Source: an archaeon (GTDB lineage: Archaea > Nanobdellota > Nanobdellia > SCGC-AAA011-G17 > GW2011-AR17). From it: a stretch of 11,406 nt of DNA. The notes under the pieces were generated by a model, which searched no databases, was not told the origin of the DNA, and saw only the letters and a list, made by a program, of their open reading frames with translations. Position 1 is the stretch's first letter. The number at the start of each line of letters is the position of its first letter. The stretch is taken from contig JAHFJQ010000023.1 of NCBI GenBank assembly GCA_023245755.1, positions 1 through 11,406 on the forward strand, read 5' to 3'. Of this stretch, positions 1-5,771 are shown one piece after another. The translations under genes and the position numbers were made by a program.

Positions 1-78
1 ATGAAAGAAGTTTATGGTAATGTAGAAACCCTTTGTAAGAAGGGTGGATATCGCGTGTATAAATCTGTACTTGCTTAG
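1..78 (+). CDS. 3' end of an unidentified plus-strand gene (partial)
   Basis: Frame 1 is open from the first base of the window to a TAG at 76-78 and encodes 25 residues ending GGYRVYKSVLA. It begins with ATG at position 1, but the window edge prevents telling an internal Met from a start, so I read it as the C-terminal end of a longer gene. Its stop directly abuts the stop codon of the convergent minus-strand gene at 79 with no spacing. No family can be named from 25 residues. A chance open frame remains possible because the stretch is so short. Confidence 0.35.
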   Translation: MKEVYGNVETLCKKGGYRVYKSVLA

Positions 79-852
79 TTATGCAGCAAGTCGGTCTTCT
101 TCTTTGTCTCTTTCTTTTGTTGCACTTTGAATGAAACTGGCCATCATTTTATTATGTTCTTGCCTGAGTGTACTATTTATCCTTCCTAACATTCTGACTT
201 TTCCAAGTGTACTATCTAAGATCCTTGCTTGTTGTAGTGTTTTTCCTACACCTTTCCAAAGAAGAATCATTTCTTGAAGTTTTGCTTGGATATCTGGTTC
301 TAGGGCTAGTGGAAGAAGATCTTTTTTTGCTGTTTCTAGTTCTTCTATAGAAGACCTTATATTTGCTTCAATGTCGGAAAACTCTCTTTTATTATTTTGA
401 AATATTTCTTCTTTTCTCTCTGCTCTCGCTTGGGCATATTTTGCTTCTAGGTATTCTATGTCATTAATATTTTTTCCCAACTTTGTAAGTGTGGGAGTTA
501 TTCTTTCTCGTATTATCTTTGTAAATAGTTTTATTTTATATTCTGCTACATCTCCTTTTAGGCTTTCATCCTGTGAGCCTGGGCTTACACGTATGCCTTC
601 TCTTTCTATCTTTTGGAATTGCCGAATACGGGCTCTCTGCGCGAGTGGATTTATCTCTTCTTCTGTAAGAGGTCTGTTATTTCTCGAAATTTCGTTTCTT
701 GCAAGGTCTAGAAATATTTCTTCAAAATCTTCACGATCTGAAGGTTTGATCACTTTGTATTTGTTATACTTTTTCTTTACGTAATGTAGTGCTTGTTTTG
801 ATGTGTATCCCTCCGTACCAAAGAAACTTCTTATCCAGTCAAAGAAACCCAT
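79..852 (-). CDS. Hypothetical helical/coiled-coil protein, paralogue of the upstream neighbour
   Basis: This is a 257-aa protein of unknown function. It begins MGFFDWIRSFFG, an aromatic and probably amphipathic helix, followed by a conserved block with FLDLARNEI (about residues 47-55) and LAQRARIRQF (about 70-79). From about residue 100 to the end it is rich in Lys, Glu, Arg, Gln and Leu, with long charged helices typical of coiled coils. There is no signal peptide or membrane-spanning segment, so it is probably cytoplasmic or peripheral at the membrane. It is the second gene of a minus-strand pair, 25 nt after the paralogue at 878-1543. AAAGGT just before the ATG is a weak Shine-Dalgarno site, and CTTAAAAA about 30 nt upstream is a weak alternative promoter. 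The shared N-terminal block (MGF..W, FLDLA, LAxRARI, GSQ) shows common origin with its neighbour, while the C-terminal halves have diverged. Confidence 0.8.
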   Translation of the reverse strand: MGFFDWIRSFFGTEGYTSKQALHYVKKKYNKYKVIKPSDREDFEEIFLDLARNEISRNNRPLTEEEINPLAQRARIRQFQKIEREGIRVSPGSQDESLKGDVAEYKIKLFTKIIRERITPTLTKLGKNINDIEYLEAKYAQARAERKEEIFQNNKREFSDIEANIRSSIEELETAKKDLLPLALEPDIQAKLQEMILLWKGVGKTLQQARILDSTLGKVRMLGRINSTLRQEHNKMMASFIQSATKERDKEEDRLAA

Positions 853-877
853 ATACCTTTAGAAACAGTATTTCTTT

Positions 878-1543
878 TTAAGCTTTGCTTCTTGTACTTT
901 GGAAACTTCTATCAAATTCTTTAATGTAGTCTTTGAACTCTACACTTGTTACTCTTTTATCTAAACGTGCATGGACTTTGGATGCAAGTTCTCTCCAACG
1001 GTTCATTTCTAATTGATAGGCCCGTTGCATTTCTGTAGAAGTTCCTCTTGCTTTTGCTTGTGTTCCCATTTCTTGTACTATTTTGAGAATGGTTTCTTGA
1101 GAGGTTTTTAGTTTCATATTTCTGACTGTGCCAAGTTCTCCATCAGAGAGGAGTGGCTCTATAGTTGTCTTTATACTTTGTAATTGCTTATCTAGACGGT
1201 TGTAGATATCTTTTGAAAGGATTCCAGTTGTTCTTGGCATGCTATCTTGTGCCATTTCTTCATCTCCAAGAGCTTGAGAGCCTTCTTGTATAGCTGATGT
1301 GCCTTGGCCTCTGGTATAATGTCTTGCTTGGATACGAGCACGGTGGGCGAGGTTTTCTACTTCTTGAATAGAAAGAAGTCTTCCTTGCTTTTTCATCTCT
1401 TCGTTTGCAAGATCAAGGAAAATAGTGTCAAAATTGCCTTCTGTATATAGGCCTTGGTAGTCTTTTTTGATATGTTTGAGGCCTTTTTGTGCAGTAAATT
1501 TATCTGCTGAAAATGTGCCTTCCCACCACTGCGAAAATCCCAT
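878..1543 (-). CDS. Hypothetical helical protein, first gene of the minus-strand paralogue pair
   Basis: This is a 221-aa protein of unknown function. It starts MGFSQWWEGTF and shares with the downstream gene the order MGFxxW, FTAQKGLKHIKKDY, FLDLANEE, LAHRARI and EGSQ over its first 90 or so residues. The remainder is a charged, Leu/Gln-rich helical segment without an evident domain. No transmembrane segment or signal peptide is visible. The start at 1543 is supported by homology of the MGF start with the paralogue and by a TTTAAATA box on the minus strand whose first base lies 30 nt upstream, which predicts a leaderless mRNA. The conserved N-terminal half with variable C-terminal half suggests a shared localisation or oligomerisation module carrying different effector or partner-binding tails; that is inference. 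Confidence 0.8.
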   Translation of the reverse strand: MGFSQWWEGTFSADKFTAQKGLKHIKKDYQGLYTEGNFDTIFLDLANEEMKKQGRLLSIQEVENLAHRARIQARHYTRGQGTSAIQEGSQALGDEEMAQDSMPRTTGILSKDIYNRLDKQLQSIKTTIEPLLSDGELGTVRNMKLKTSQETILKIVQEMGTQAKARGTSTEMQRAYQLEMNRWRELASKVHARLDKRVTSVEFKDYIKEFDRSFQSTRSKA

Positions 1544-1565
1544 GGTCTTTGCTTTGCCTTTTTCC

Positions 1566-1573
1566 TATTTAAA
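1566..1573 (-). promoter_or_regulatory. Archaeal TATA box (TTTAAATA) for the minus-strand pair
   Basis: TTTAAATA read on the minus strand begins 30 nt before the ATG at 1543. Archaeal transcription starts roughly 25-30 nt downstream of box A, so the transcript should start at or next to the ATG (leaderless). It lies almost back-to-back with the plus-strand box at 1576-1583. Confidence 0.65.
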
Positions 1574-1575
1574 CA

Positions 1576-1583
1576 TTTATATA
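1576..1583 (+). promoter_or_regulatory. Archaeal TATA box (TTTATATA) for the zinc-ribbon/DUF2062 gene
   Basis: A perfect TTTATATA lies 48 nt before the ATG at 1624. The expected transcription start is around 1605, giving a leader of about 15-20 nt. With the oppositely oriented box at 1566-1573 it makes an 80-bp divergent promoter region. Confidence 0.6.
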
Positions 1584-1623
1584 CCCTTACATATTTATTA
1601 ATGGGAATAGTTTCTTTTTTCCT

Positions 1624-2241
1624 ATGGAACAAAAACTTAAGGATACTCTTGTTTGCCCTATTTGTAAAGGGAGTTTAGAGAGAAAAAAGCATTCCTTATT
1701 TTGTCCTTCTTGTAAGAAAGCTTATCCTTTTGTAGAGGAGATTGCTGACTTTCGTATTTCTTCTGTGGGTGTATTTGCCCGTTTTCGTATACACTGCTTG
1801 CAGCTAAAGATGTTTTTTGCCACACATAGCTGGAAAGAAATTTTTGCATTTATCTTTCATGCGCGAAATTCTCCTCACCAAATTGCTATGGGCGCAGCTT
1901 TAGGAGTTTTCCTTTCTGTTATTCCTAGTTTTGTTTTAGGAGGAATATTTGCACTTTTTATTGCTTGGAGAAGGAAATACCATCTTCCAGCAACGTATTT
2001 TGGAACACTTCTTGTCAATCCTTTTAATGGTCCTTTTGTCTATTTTATGAACTATAAAGTTGGCGTATTTTTTTTAGGTGGTGAAGAACGGGTTTTTCCC
2101 CTTAGTTTTTCTTCTTTATCTGATATTGGTCTTGCACTTTATTTTGGTGGTTTTCTTGTTGCACTGGTATCTGCTTTGCTTGTTTATGGCCTTGTCTATG
2201 CTGCTGTTTATGGATACAGAAAAATGCGAAGGAAGGAATAG
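1624..2241 (+). CDS. Zinc-ribbon (Trm112-like) + DUF2062 membrane protein
   Basis: This 205-aa protein joins two domains. Residues about 8-45 form a CPIC...CPSC zinc ribbon (Cys11, 14, 27, 30) followed by YPFVEEIADF, the pattern of Trm112-like small zinc-binding proteins. Residues about 75-200 match DUF2062: SPHQIAMGAALGVFLSVIP, then a hydrophobic segment, TYFGTLLVNPFNGPFVYF and a C-terminal hydrophobic helix, giving about three membrane segments. It ends with a basic tail (YRKMRRKE). DUF2062 proteins are integral membrane proteins of unresolved function, often near surface-glycan genes. The zinc ribbon should face the cytoplasm if the basic loops follow the positive-inside rule. It is transcribed alone, divergent from the minus-strand pair, and its 3' end overlaps the promoter zone of the next tRNA. 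The fold assignment is fairly sure; the role is unknown. Confidence 0.85.
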   Translation: MEQKLKDTLVCPICKGSLERKKHSLFCPSCKKAYPFVEEIADFRISSVGVFARFRIHCLQLKMFFATHSWKEIFAFIFHARNSPHQIAMGAALGVFLSVIPSFVLGGIFALFIAWRRKYHLPATYFGTLLVNPFNGPFVYFMNYKVGVFFLGGEERVFPLSFSSLSDIGLALYFGGFLVALVSALLVYGLVYAAVYGYRKMRRKE

Positions 2242-2242
2242 T

Positions 2243-2250
2243 TTTTTAAA
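2243..2250 (+). promoter_or_regulatory. Possible box A for tRNA-Ser(TGA)
   Basis: An AT-only stretch TTTTTAAA starts 2 nt after the stop codon of the DUF2062 gene and is centred about 26 nt before the tRNA 5' end, the expected spacing for an archaeal tRNA promoter. Confidence 0.45.
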
Positions 2251-2272
2251 GCATATCTTTCTTTTCTAGTAT

Positions 2273-2356
2273 GCCGAGGTGGCGCAACCTGGTACCGCGC
2301 AGGTCTTGAAAACCTGTTTCCGCAAGGATATCTGGGTTCAAATCCCAGTCTCGGCG
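2273..2356 (+). tRNA. tRNA-Ser(TGA), no intron
   Basis: An 84-nt cloverleaf can be folded by hand. The acceptor GCCGAGG pairs with TCTCGGC (one G-T pair) and the discriminator is G. The D stem is GCG/CGC, and the anticodon stem CAGGT/ACCTG encloses loop CTTGAAA with anticodon TGA at 2307-2309. The long variable arm has stem TCC-GCAA-GGA, and the T arm is CTGGG/CCCAG around TTCAAAT. The long variable arm with G73 and a 3-bp D stem fits serine rather than leucine. CCA is not encoded. It decodes UCN serine codons, mainly UCA. Confidence 0.93.
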
Positions 2357-2432
2357 TTTTCTTCCCAAATGCTTGAGAACTATTGTTCTAAGAACTGGCT
2401 TTAGCTTGTAAGAGGTATACTCTTTCGATAAC

Positions 2433-2440
2433 TTTAAATA
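2433..2440 (+). promoter_or_regulatory. TATA box (TTTAAATA) for the nucleotidyltransferase/HEPN operon
   Basis: TTTAAATA begins 32 nt before the ATG at 2465, predicting transcription from about the start codon. This spacing favours ATG 2465 over the in-frame TTG at 2459. The rest of the 108-nt gap after the tRNA shows nothing further recognisable. Confidence 0.6.
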
Positions 2441-2464
2441 TCGATTGATAATTATAGTTTGCTA

Positions 2465-2995
2465 ATGAAAGTAAAAAGTATCAAACAAAGAATTAAAGAG
2501 CATTTCTTCCTTAATCCTACTGTTCAGCTTAGAGTGAGAGAATTAGAAAGAACACTAAAACTTCCTCTCCCTTCTGTTATTAGGTACTGTAAAGAACTAG
2601 AAGAAGAAGAAATCTTGGTGATTAATAAAATTGGAAATGTTACTTTTTATAAAGCCAGTAAAAATGAGATTTATCTTTTGGAAAAAAAGTTATATAATCT
2701 CAAACAACTTTATGATTCTGGGTTGGTACCTTTTTTGAAAATAGAGTTAAGTAACCCAGTTATCGTTCTTTTTGGCTCTTATGCTAAAGGCGAAGACTTA
2801 GAAAATAGTGACATTGATTTATATATAGAAACTCCTTCAAAAAAAGGGGTTCACCTTGAAAAGTTTGAGAAACTCCTTCAAAGAAAGATTCAGATCTTTT
2901 GTCACAAAAACATAAATGGAATAACAAACCTTCATTTAGCAAATAATGTCCTTAATGGGATAATACTTAACAATTACCTTGAGGTTTTTAGATGA
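2465..2995 (+). CDS. wHTH + minimal nucleotidyltransferase protein (MNT-type partner of HEPN)
   Basis: A 176-aa protein. Residues about 1-75 look like a winged helix-turn-helix (VQLRVRELERTLKLPLPSV, then a wing with VTFYKAS), so it may bind DNA, perhaps its own promoter. Residues about 95-176 are a minimal nucleotidyltransferase of the DNA polymerase beta superfamily. The motif LFGSYAKGE...SDIDLYIE has the GS-x10-DxD spacing (Gly104-Ser105, Asp116, Asp118). In MNT antitoxins this domain AMPylates the cognate HEPN toxin. The strand where such enzymes usually carry a third acidic residue reads RKIQIFCHK, with Gln at that place, so full catalytic activity is doubtful. It overlaps the HEPN gene by 4 nt (ATGA), a translationally coupled operon. 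Toxin-antitoxin or regulatory function is inferred from the pair. Confidence 0.85.
   Translation: MKVKSIKQRIKEHFFLNPTVQLRVRELERTLKLPLPSVIRYCKELEEEEILVINKIGNVTFYKASKNEIYLLEKKLYNLKQLYDSGLVPFLKIELSNPVIVLFGSYAKGEDLENSDIDLYIETPSKKGVHLEKFEKLLQRKIQIFCHKNINGITNLHLANNVLNGIILNNYLEVFR
2981..2985 (+). promoter_or_regulatory. Shine-Dalgarno (GAGGT) for the HEPN gene
   Basis: GAGGT lies inside the end of the nucleotidyltransferase gene, 6 nt before the ATG at 2992. It supports that start and independent ribosome binding at the ATGA overlap. Confidence 0.6.
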
Positions 2996-3393
2996 AAGAA
3001 ACAGGCTGGGTGGATTGCTTGTCTAATCGATCTGTAAAAAAAATTACTCCTGATATACACCGCGCGAACTCACTTATAGAAACTTCACATGAAAGAATAA
3101 GCTTGGTTAGAGAAGTACATGAGAAAAATTGTAATTTTGTTTTTGAAGATTATTATACCTCTTCCTTAGAGTTGTTGCAGGCAATGGCTTTCAAAGAAGG
3201 ATTTAACATTCTCAATCATGTATGTTTAGGTTTTTATTTAAGGGAGATTCTTAAAAGAGAAGATCTTTACCTCTTATTTGATGATCTTAGGTTCAAGAGA
3301 AACTCCTTAACTTATTATGGGATCAGAATGGACTATGAAACAGCAAAAGAGGCAATAGAAAAATGCAAAAGGTTCATTAAGGAATTAAAATAA
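2992..3393 (+). CDS. HEPN-domain protein, probable partner of the nucleotidyltransferase
   Basis: A 133-aa all-helical protein in the second position of a coupled operon, the usual place for HEPN partners of minimal nucleotidyltransferases. After a variable N-terminus, helices at about 50-80 (YYTSSLELLQAMAFKEGFN) and 80-133 follow the HEPN four-helix pattern. The signature segment is DDLRFKRNSLTYYG (about 97-110). Active HEPN RNases carry R-x4-6-H, often followed by a Tyr that is the AMPylation target. Here Arg103-Asn104 and Tyr108-Tyr109 are present but no His occurs in the motif. The protein may therefore be a non-cleaving or regulatory HEPN, or use another residue. The length is normal for the family. 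Its stop lies 21 nt before tRNA-Ser(CGA). Confidence 0.75.
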   Translation: MKETGWVDCLSNRSVKKITPDIHRANSLIETSHERISLVREVHEKNCNFVFEDYYTSSLELLQAMAFKEGFNILNHVCLGFYLREILKREDLYLLFDDLRFKRNSLTYYGIRMDYETAKEAIEKCKRFIKELK

Positions 3394-3414
3394 AATTCAT
3401 AAGTAAAAACGTAT

Positions 3415-3510
3415 GCCGAGATGACGGAATCTGGTAAACGTGTCTGTCTCGAAATTTTCAAGAAAACAGAAGTCCTCACGGACATGCAGGTTCAAATCCT
3501 GCTCTCGGCG
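3415..3510 (+). tRNA. tRNA-Ser(CGA) with an 11-nt intron
   Basis: A 96-nt gene, 85 nt after splicing. The acceptor GCCGAGA pairs fully with TCTCGGC and the discriminator is G. The D stem is ACG/CGT, the anticodon stem TCTGT/ACAGA, the variable arm GTCC-TCAC-GGAC and the T arm GCAGG/CCTGC. Eighteen bases separate the two anticodon-stem strands. Removing 11 nt after position 37 leaves loop CTCGAAA, which matches the CTTGAAA loop of the other tRNA-Ser except at base 34, and gives anticodon CGA at 3450-3452. The long variable arm and G73 argue against a leucine CAA reading. It decodes UCG. CCA is not encoded; a short T run follows. Confidence 0.88.
3454..3464 (+). other. 11-nt archaeal tRNA intron at position 37/38
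   Basis: The inferred intron is ATTTTCAAGAA. Loop bases CTCG (3448-3451) can face intron CAAG (3459-3462) in a short helix with one C-A mismatch at base 34. It is flanked by symmetrical AA|A cut sites on each side and the anticodon stem. This is a relaxed bulge-helix-loop form of the bulge-helix-bulge substrate of archaeal tRNA splicing endonuclease. Its size is near the lower limit known for archaeal tRNA introns. Confidence 0.75.
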
Positions 3511-3518
3511 TTTTTCTT
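3511..3518 (+). terminator. Oligo-T tract after tRNA-Ser(CGA)
   Basis: TTTTTCTT follows the discriminator base directly. Archaeal RNA polymerase terminates at such T runs without needing a hairpin. A shorter tract (TTTTCTT) follows the other tRNA-Ser at 2357-2363. Confidence 0.45.
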
Positions 3519-3535
3519 ATAGCTCTTCCATAAAC

Positions 3536-3543
3536 CTTATAAT
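3536..3543 (+). promoter_or_regulatory. TATA-like box (CTTATAAT) for the glycosyltransferase gene
   Basis: CTTATAAT begins 30 nt before ATG 3566, the same spacing as the other apparently leaderless genes in this window. It is weaker than the TTTAAATA boxes. Confidence 0.5.
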
Positions 3544-3565
3544 TGCTTCTTTTTGAAGTTTTTCT

Positions 3566-4696
3566 ATGCGAATCGCTATGATTGGGACTTTTTATGCTCC
3601 TACTATTGGTGGGGTAGAAAAAGTTATGCAAGAACTTGCAGAACGATATGTACAGCAGGGCCATGAAGTCCATATATTTTGTTCTGATTCTGATAAACAT
3701 CAAAGGCTAGAAAAGAAATATGAAGTTCTTAATGGAGTCCATATTCATAGATCACGGTACTTGCTCAAACTTTCCTTGAATACGTATATTTTTCCGGGAT
3801 ATATTTGGGATTTGCTTTGGCAAAGGTATGACGTAGTGCATACGCATGTTTCAGGTAAGGACTATGTTCTTTTTGCAGGTATTATTGCTTTTCTTAAAGG
3901 CAAAAAGCATATCCATACCACGCACTGTCCTTGGACGGATAAATTTCGTCCACTTAGCGTACGTATTCCTTTATTTTTTACCAATCATTTTTTGAATTAT
4001 ATCAGTTATTTTTTTTGTACAAAAATTATTGCCATTACTCCTTGGGAGATTCCTACTCTACGAAAATGGGTTTCTGAGAAAAACATTGTTGTTCTTCCTA
4101 ATGGGATGGATAGAATCTTTTTTACTCCTATTACAAAAAAGACCTTTAAGAAAAAACTTGAGATTAAAGGAAAAATGGTTTTGTTTTTTGGAAGATTACA
4201 CCCTACAAAGGCCCCTGACAAGTTTGTAGAAATGGCTCATGCTATTTTGAAAGAAAGAAAAGATATTGATTTTGTTATTGTTGGACCTGATGAAGGAGAA
4301 TTGGAAAAAGTAAAACATTTAATTGGAGAAGAAAAAAAAATTCATATATATGGCCTTATTCTTGGAAAAGAAAATATTGCAGCAATGTATCAGTGCGCAG
4401 ATGTGTATGTTCTGCCTTCTTATAGGGAAGGGTTACCTTTAACTTTATTTGAAGCTATGGCTTGTGGACTGCCAGTTGTTGCTACTCCGTGTAATGGTGT
4501 TCCTTATGAAATGAAGGAAGGAATAAATGGGTTTCTTGTTCCTTATGGAGATATTGCTCTTTTGAAAAAAAGAGTTTTGGAAGTATTAGATAGTCCCATA
4601 CTTGCAAAAAAAATGGGAAAAATAAATAAAAAGAAAGTCCAAGATTATACATGGGATAATATCTCTCAAAAAACCTTTCTTTTATATGATGGATAA
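3566..4696 (+). CDS. Glycosyltransferase family 4 (GT-B fold)
   Basis: A complete 376-aa retaining-type glycosyltransferase. The N-terminal Rossmann half begins MRIAMIGTFYAPTIGGVEKV, with the Gly-rich acceptor-side loop GGVE (15-18) and HTTH (117-120). The C-terminal half has VLPNGMD (about 177-182), FFGRLHPTK with Arg210 and Lys215 that contact the nucleotide-sugar phosphates, and VIVGPDEGE. It ends with the GT4 EX7E motif in REGLPLTLFEAMACGLPVV (Glu288, Glu296). These features place it in the GT1/GT4 superfamily that transfers sugars from nucleotide donors to lipid carriers or growing glycans on the cytoplasmic membrane face. Donor and acceptor cannot be read from sequence. It immediately precedes a long run of sequon-rich surface proteins, so a role in surface-glycan or N-glycan assembly is a reasonable inference. 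There is no transmembrane segment. Confidence 0.92.
   Translation: MRIAMIGTFYAPTIGGVEKVMQELAERYVQQGHEVHIFCSDSDKHQRLEKKYEVLNGVHIHRSRYLLKLSLNTYIFPGYIWDLLWQRYDVVHTHVSGKDYVLFAGIIAFLKGKKHIHTTHCPWTDKFRPLSVRIPLFFTNHFLNYISYFFCTKIIAITPWEIPTLRKWVSEKNIVVLPNGMDRIFFTPITKKTFKKKLEIKGKMVLFFGRLHPTKAPDKFVEMAHAILKERKDIDFVIVGPDEGELEKVKHLIGEEKKIHIYGLILGKENIAAMYQCADVYVLPSYREGLPLTLFEAMACGLPVVATPCNGVPYEMKEGINGFLVPYGDIALLKKRVLEVLDSPILAKKMGKINKKKVQDYTWDNISQKTFLLYDG
4681..4688 (+). promoter_or_regulatory. TATA box (TTTATATG) inside the end of the glycosyltransferase gene
   Basis: TTTATATG starts 33 nt before ATG 4714 and overlaps the last codons of the preceding gene. It would give the surface-protein gene its own nearly leaderless transcript. 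Confidence 0.5.
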
Positions 4697-4713
4697 AGAA
4701 TAGTTTTAATAAT

Positions 4714-5730
4714 ATGGCATTCCTCTTCTTTTTTGTGAAGAAGGCTTTTGTTCTTATTGTTGTTCTTTTATTTTTATTACTTCTTTTTGCACTTCCCTTC
4801 TTGAGTCGTTTGATGTACACAGGTTTTGCGACTGCAAATGCAAGTTTTGGTTTTCAAAACCTTGCTCCTGCGTGGAATACGATTCCAAATCAATCTTGGG
4901 CTATGAATACTTCTTTGACTTTGTACTTAACAAACTATTCTTCTGATCCTGAAAATTATACTCTAGTGTACAGTTCTACTCAACCTGCAAATATTAGTGT
5001 GAGTATTTCTAATGGAGTAGTTAGCTTTGTTCCAAATACAAATTTTGTGGGGAATAGGACAATTATCTTTTATGTTTATGACCAATTGACTTTGGTTTCT
5101 AGTAATACTGTTTTTCTCACCATTAATTCTAGTTCTACTCCTTCTAATGGGGGAAATAATGGGAGTGGTGGTGGTAGTGGTGGAAGCGGAGGAGGGGGCG
5201 GTGGTGGAGGCGGTGGTAGTGGTACGAGCTCTACATGGGTTGGATCTTTAGCGAATGCAAGTAATTCTTCAGACAAAGTTGTTCCTTTACCTTCAGGTGG
5301 TTCTGCTGCTTGTATTGAGAAAAGCTTTTCTCTAGAAGATCTTGATTCTGCTGGAATTCTTTACGATGTTCATGCTTGTTATACTCTGTATCTTGGCTCT
5401 GATAAAGATCCTTCTCTTCCGACATTATATATTACTCTTATTGATAGTACAGACGAACTTATAGTTGTGGATTTCACTGATGAAAATGGAATTTTGAGCC
5501 AGGTTGTTCTAAATCGTTTAGGTAATTTAACTTTAGATGTTGATGCTGATGGTATTTCTGATTATTCTGTGGGGGTTGATGCTTTCCATTCAGATAATAC
5601 TGCAGATTTACATTTTTGGTCCCCTTCTCAAGCTTCTTTTGCTTTTTTTAGTCCGATTTATTTCTCCGCTTACTGGTGGCTATATTTGTTGCTCCTTTTC
5701 TTTTTTGTTTTCCTTGCCTTTTTGTTTTAA
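4714..5730 (+). CDS. Membrane-anchored Ig/cadherin-like surface protein with poly-Gly linker
   Basis: A 338-aa exported protein. It has an N-terminal hydrophobic segment (about 11-30) after a short KK-containing leader and a second at the C-terminus (about 317-338), so both ends may sit in the membrane. Residues about 44-138 form an Ig/cadherin-like domain of a kind common in archaeal surface proteins: an N-terminal PxWNTIPNQSW stretch, a YSSDPENYTLVY segment, VSFVPNTNFVG, and a final strand before a Ser-rich end. Residues 146-170 are a Gly/Ser linker with ten consecutive glycines. A second extracellular domain follows (about 174-312) with two Cys (200, 222) and DVDADGISDY (275-284), like the calcium loops of thrombospondin type 3 or dockerin repeats. 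Many N-x-S/T sequons suggest N-glycosylation. It lies 17 nt after the GT4 gene. The exact function is unknown; a structural or anchoring role is inferred. Confidence 0.8.
   Translation: MAFLFFFVKKAFVLIVVLLFLLLLFALPFLSRLMYTGFATANASFGFQNLAPAWNTIPNQSWAMNTSLTLYLTNYSSDPENYTLVYSSTQPANISVSISNGVVSFVPNTNFVGNRTIIFYVYDQLTLVSSNTVFLTINSSSTPSNGGNNGSGGGSGGSGGGGGGGGGGSGTSSTWVGSLANASNSSDKVVPLPSGGSAACIEKSFSLEDLDSAGILYDVHACYTLYLGSDKDPSLPTLYITLIDSTDELIVVDFTDENGILSQVVLNRLGNLTLDVDADGISDYSVGVDAFHSDNTADLHFWSPSQASFAFFSPIYFSAYWWLYLLLLFFFVFLAFLF
5149..5223 (+). repeat. Low-complexity GGN tract encoding the Gly/Ser linker
   Basis: About 75 nt of GGT/GGA/GGC and AGT codons, far more G-rich than the surrounding AT-rich DNA. 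It encodes residues 146-170, including ten glycines in a row. Mixed synonymous codons suggest it is not a fresh slippage expansion. The reverse strand reads as poly-proline only because of this tract. Confidence 0.85.
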
Positions 5731-5740
5731 TTTAGAAAAT

Positions 5741-5748
5741 TATTTAAA
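5741..5748 (+). promoter_or_regulatory. TATA box (TATTTAAA) that decides the start at 5772
   Basis: TATTTAAA begins 31 nt before ATG 5772. The farther upstream in-frame ATG at 5748 overlaps the box itself and would not be on the transcript, so the start at 5772 is preferred. The same TATTTAAATGAG string recurs at 8190 before another surface gene with identical spacing. Confidence 0.65.
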
Positions 5749-5771
5749 TGAGCTTCTTTTTTGTTCTCTTT

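Noticed and set aside
458..784. Plus-strand open frame opposite the first coiled-coil gene
   Set aside because: It is antisense to a paralogue-supported gene, with a composition rich in Ser, Phe and Leu as expected of a shadow frame.
2459..2464. TTG start two codons upstream for the nucleotidyltransferase
   Set aside because: ATG 2465 fits the TTTAAATA spacing for leaderless initiation and needs no rare start codon.
3415..3510. Reading the second tRNA as tRNA-Leu(CAA)
   Set aside because: A CAA triplet occurs in the inferred intron, but G73, the near match of loop CTCGAAA to the other tRNA-Ser and the shared acceptor sequence all favour serine with anticodon CGA.
3476..3703. Minus-strand open frame ending RAGFEPACP
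   Set aside because: This peptide is the familiar artefact of translating the antisense strand of a tRNA T arm; the frame overlaps tRNA-Ser(CGA) and the start of the GT4 gene.
5076..5276. Minus-strand open frame with a long poly-proline run
   Set aside because: It is the complement of the GGN codons encoding the poly-glycine linker of the plus-strand surface protein; the plus-strand gene has a signal anchor, an Ig-like domain and a promoter.
5748..5771. Upstream ATG 5748 as start of the multi-Ig protein
   Set aside because: It overlaps the TATA box and would precede the transcription start; starting at 5772 gives a cleaner signal peptide.
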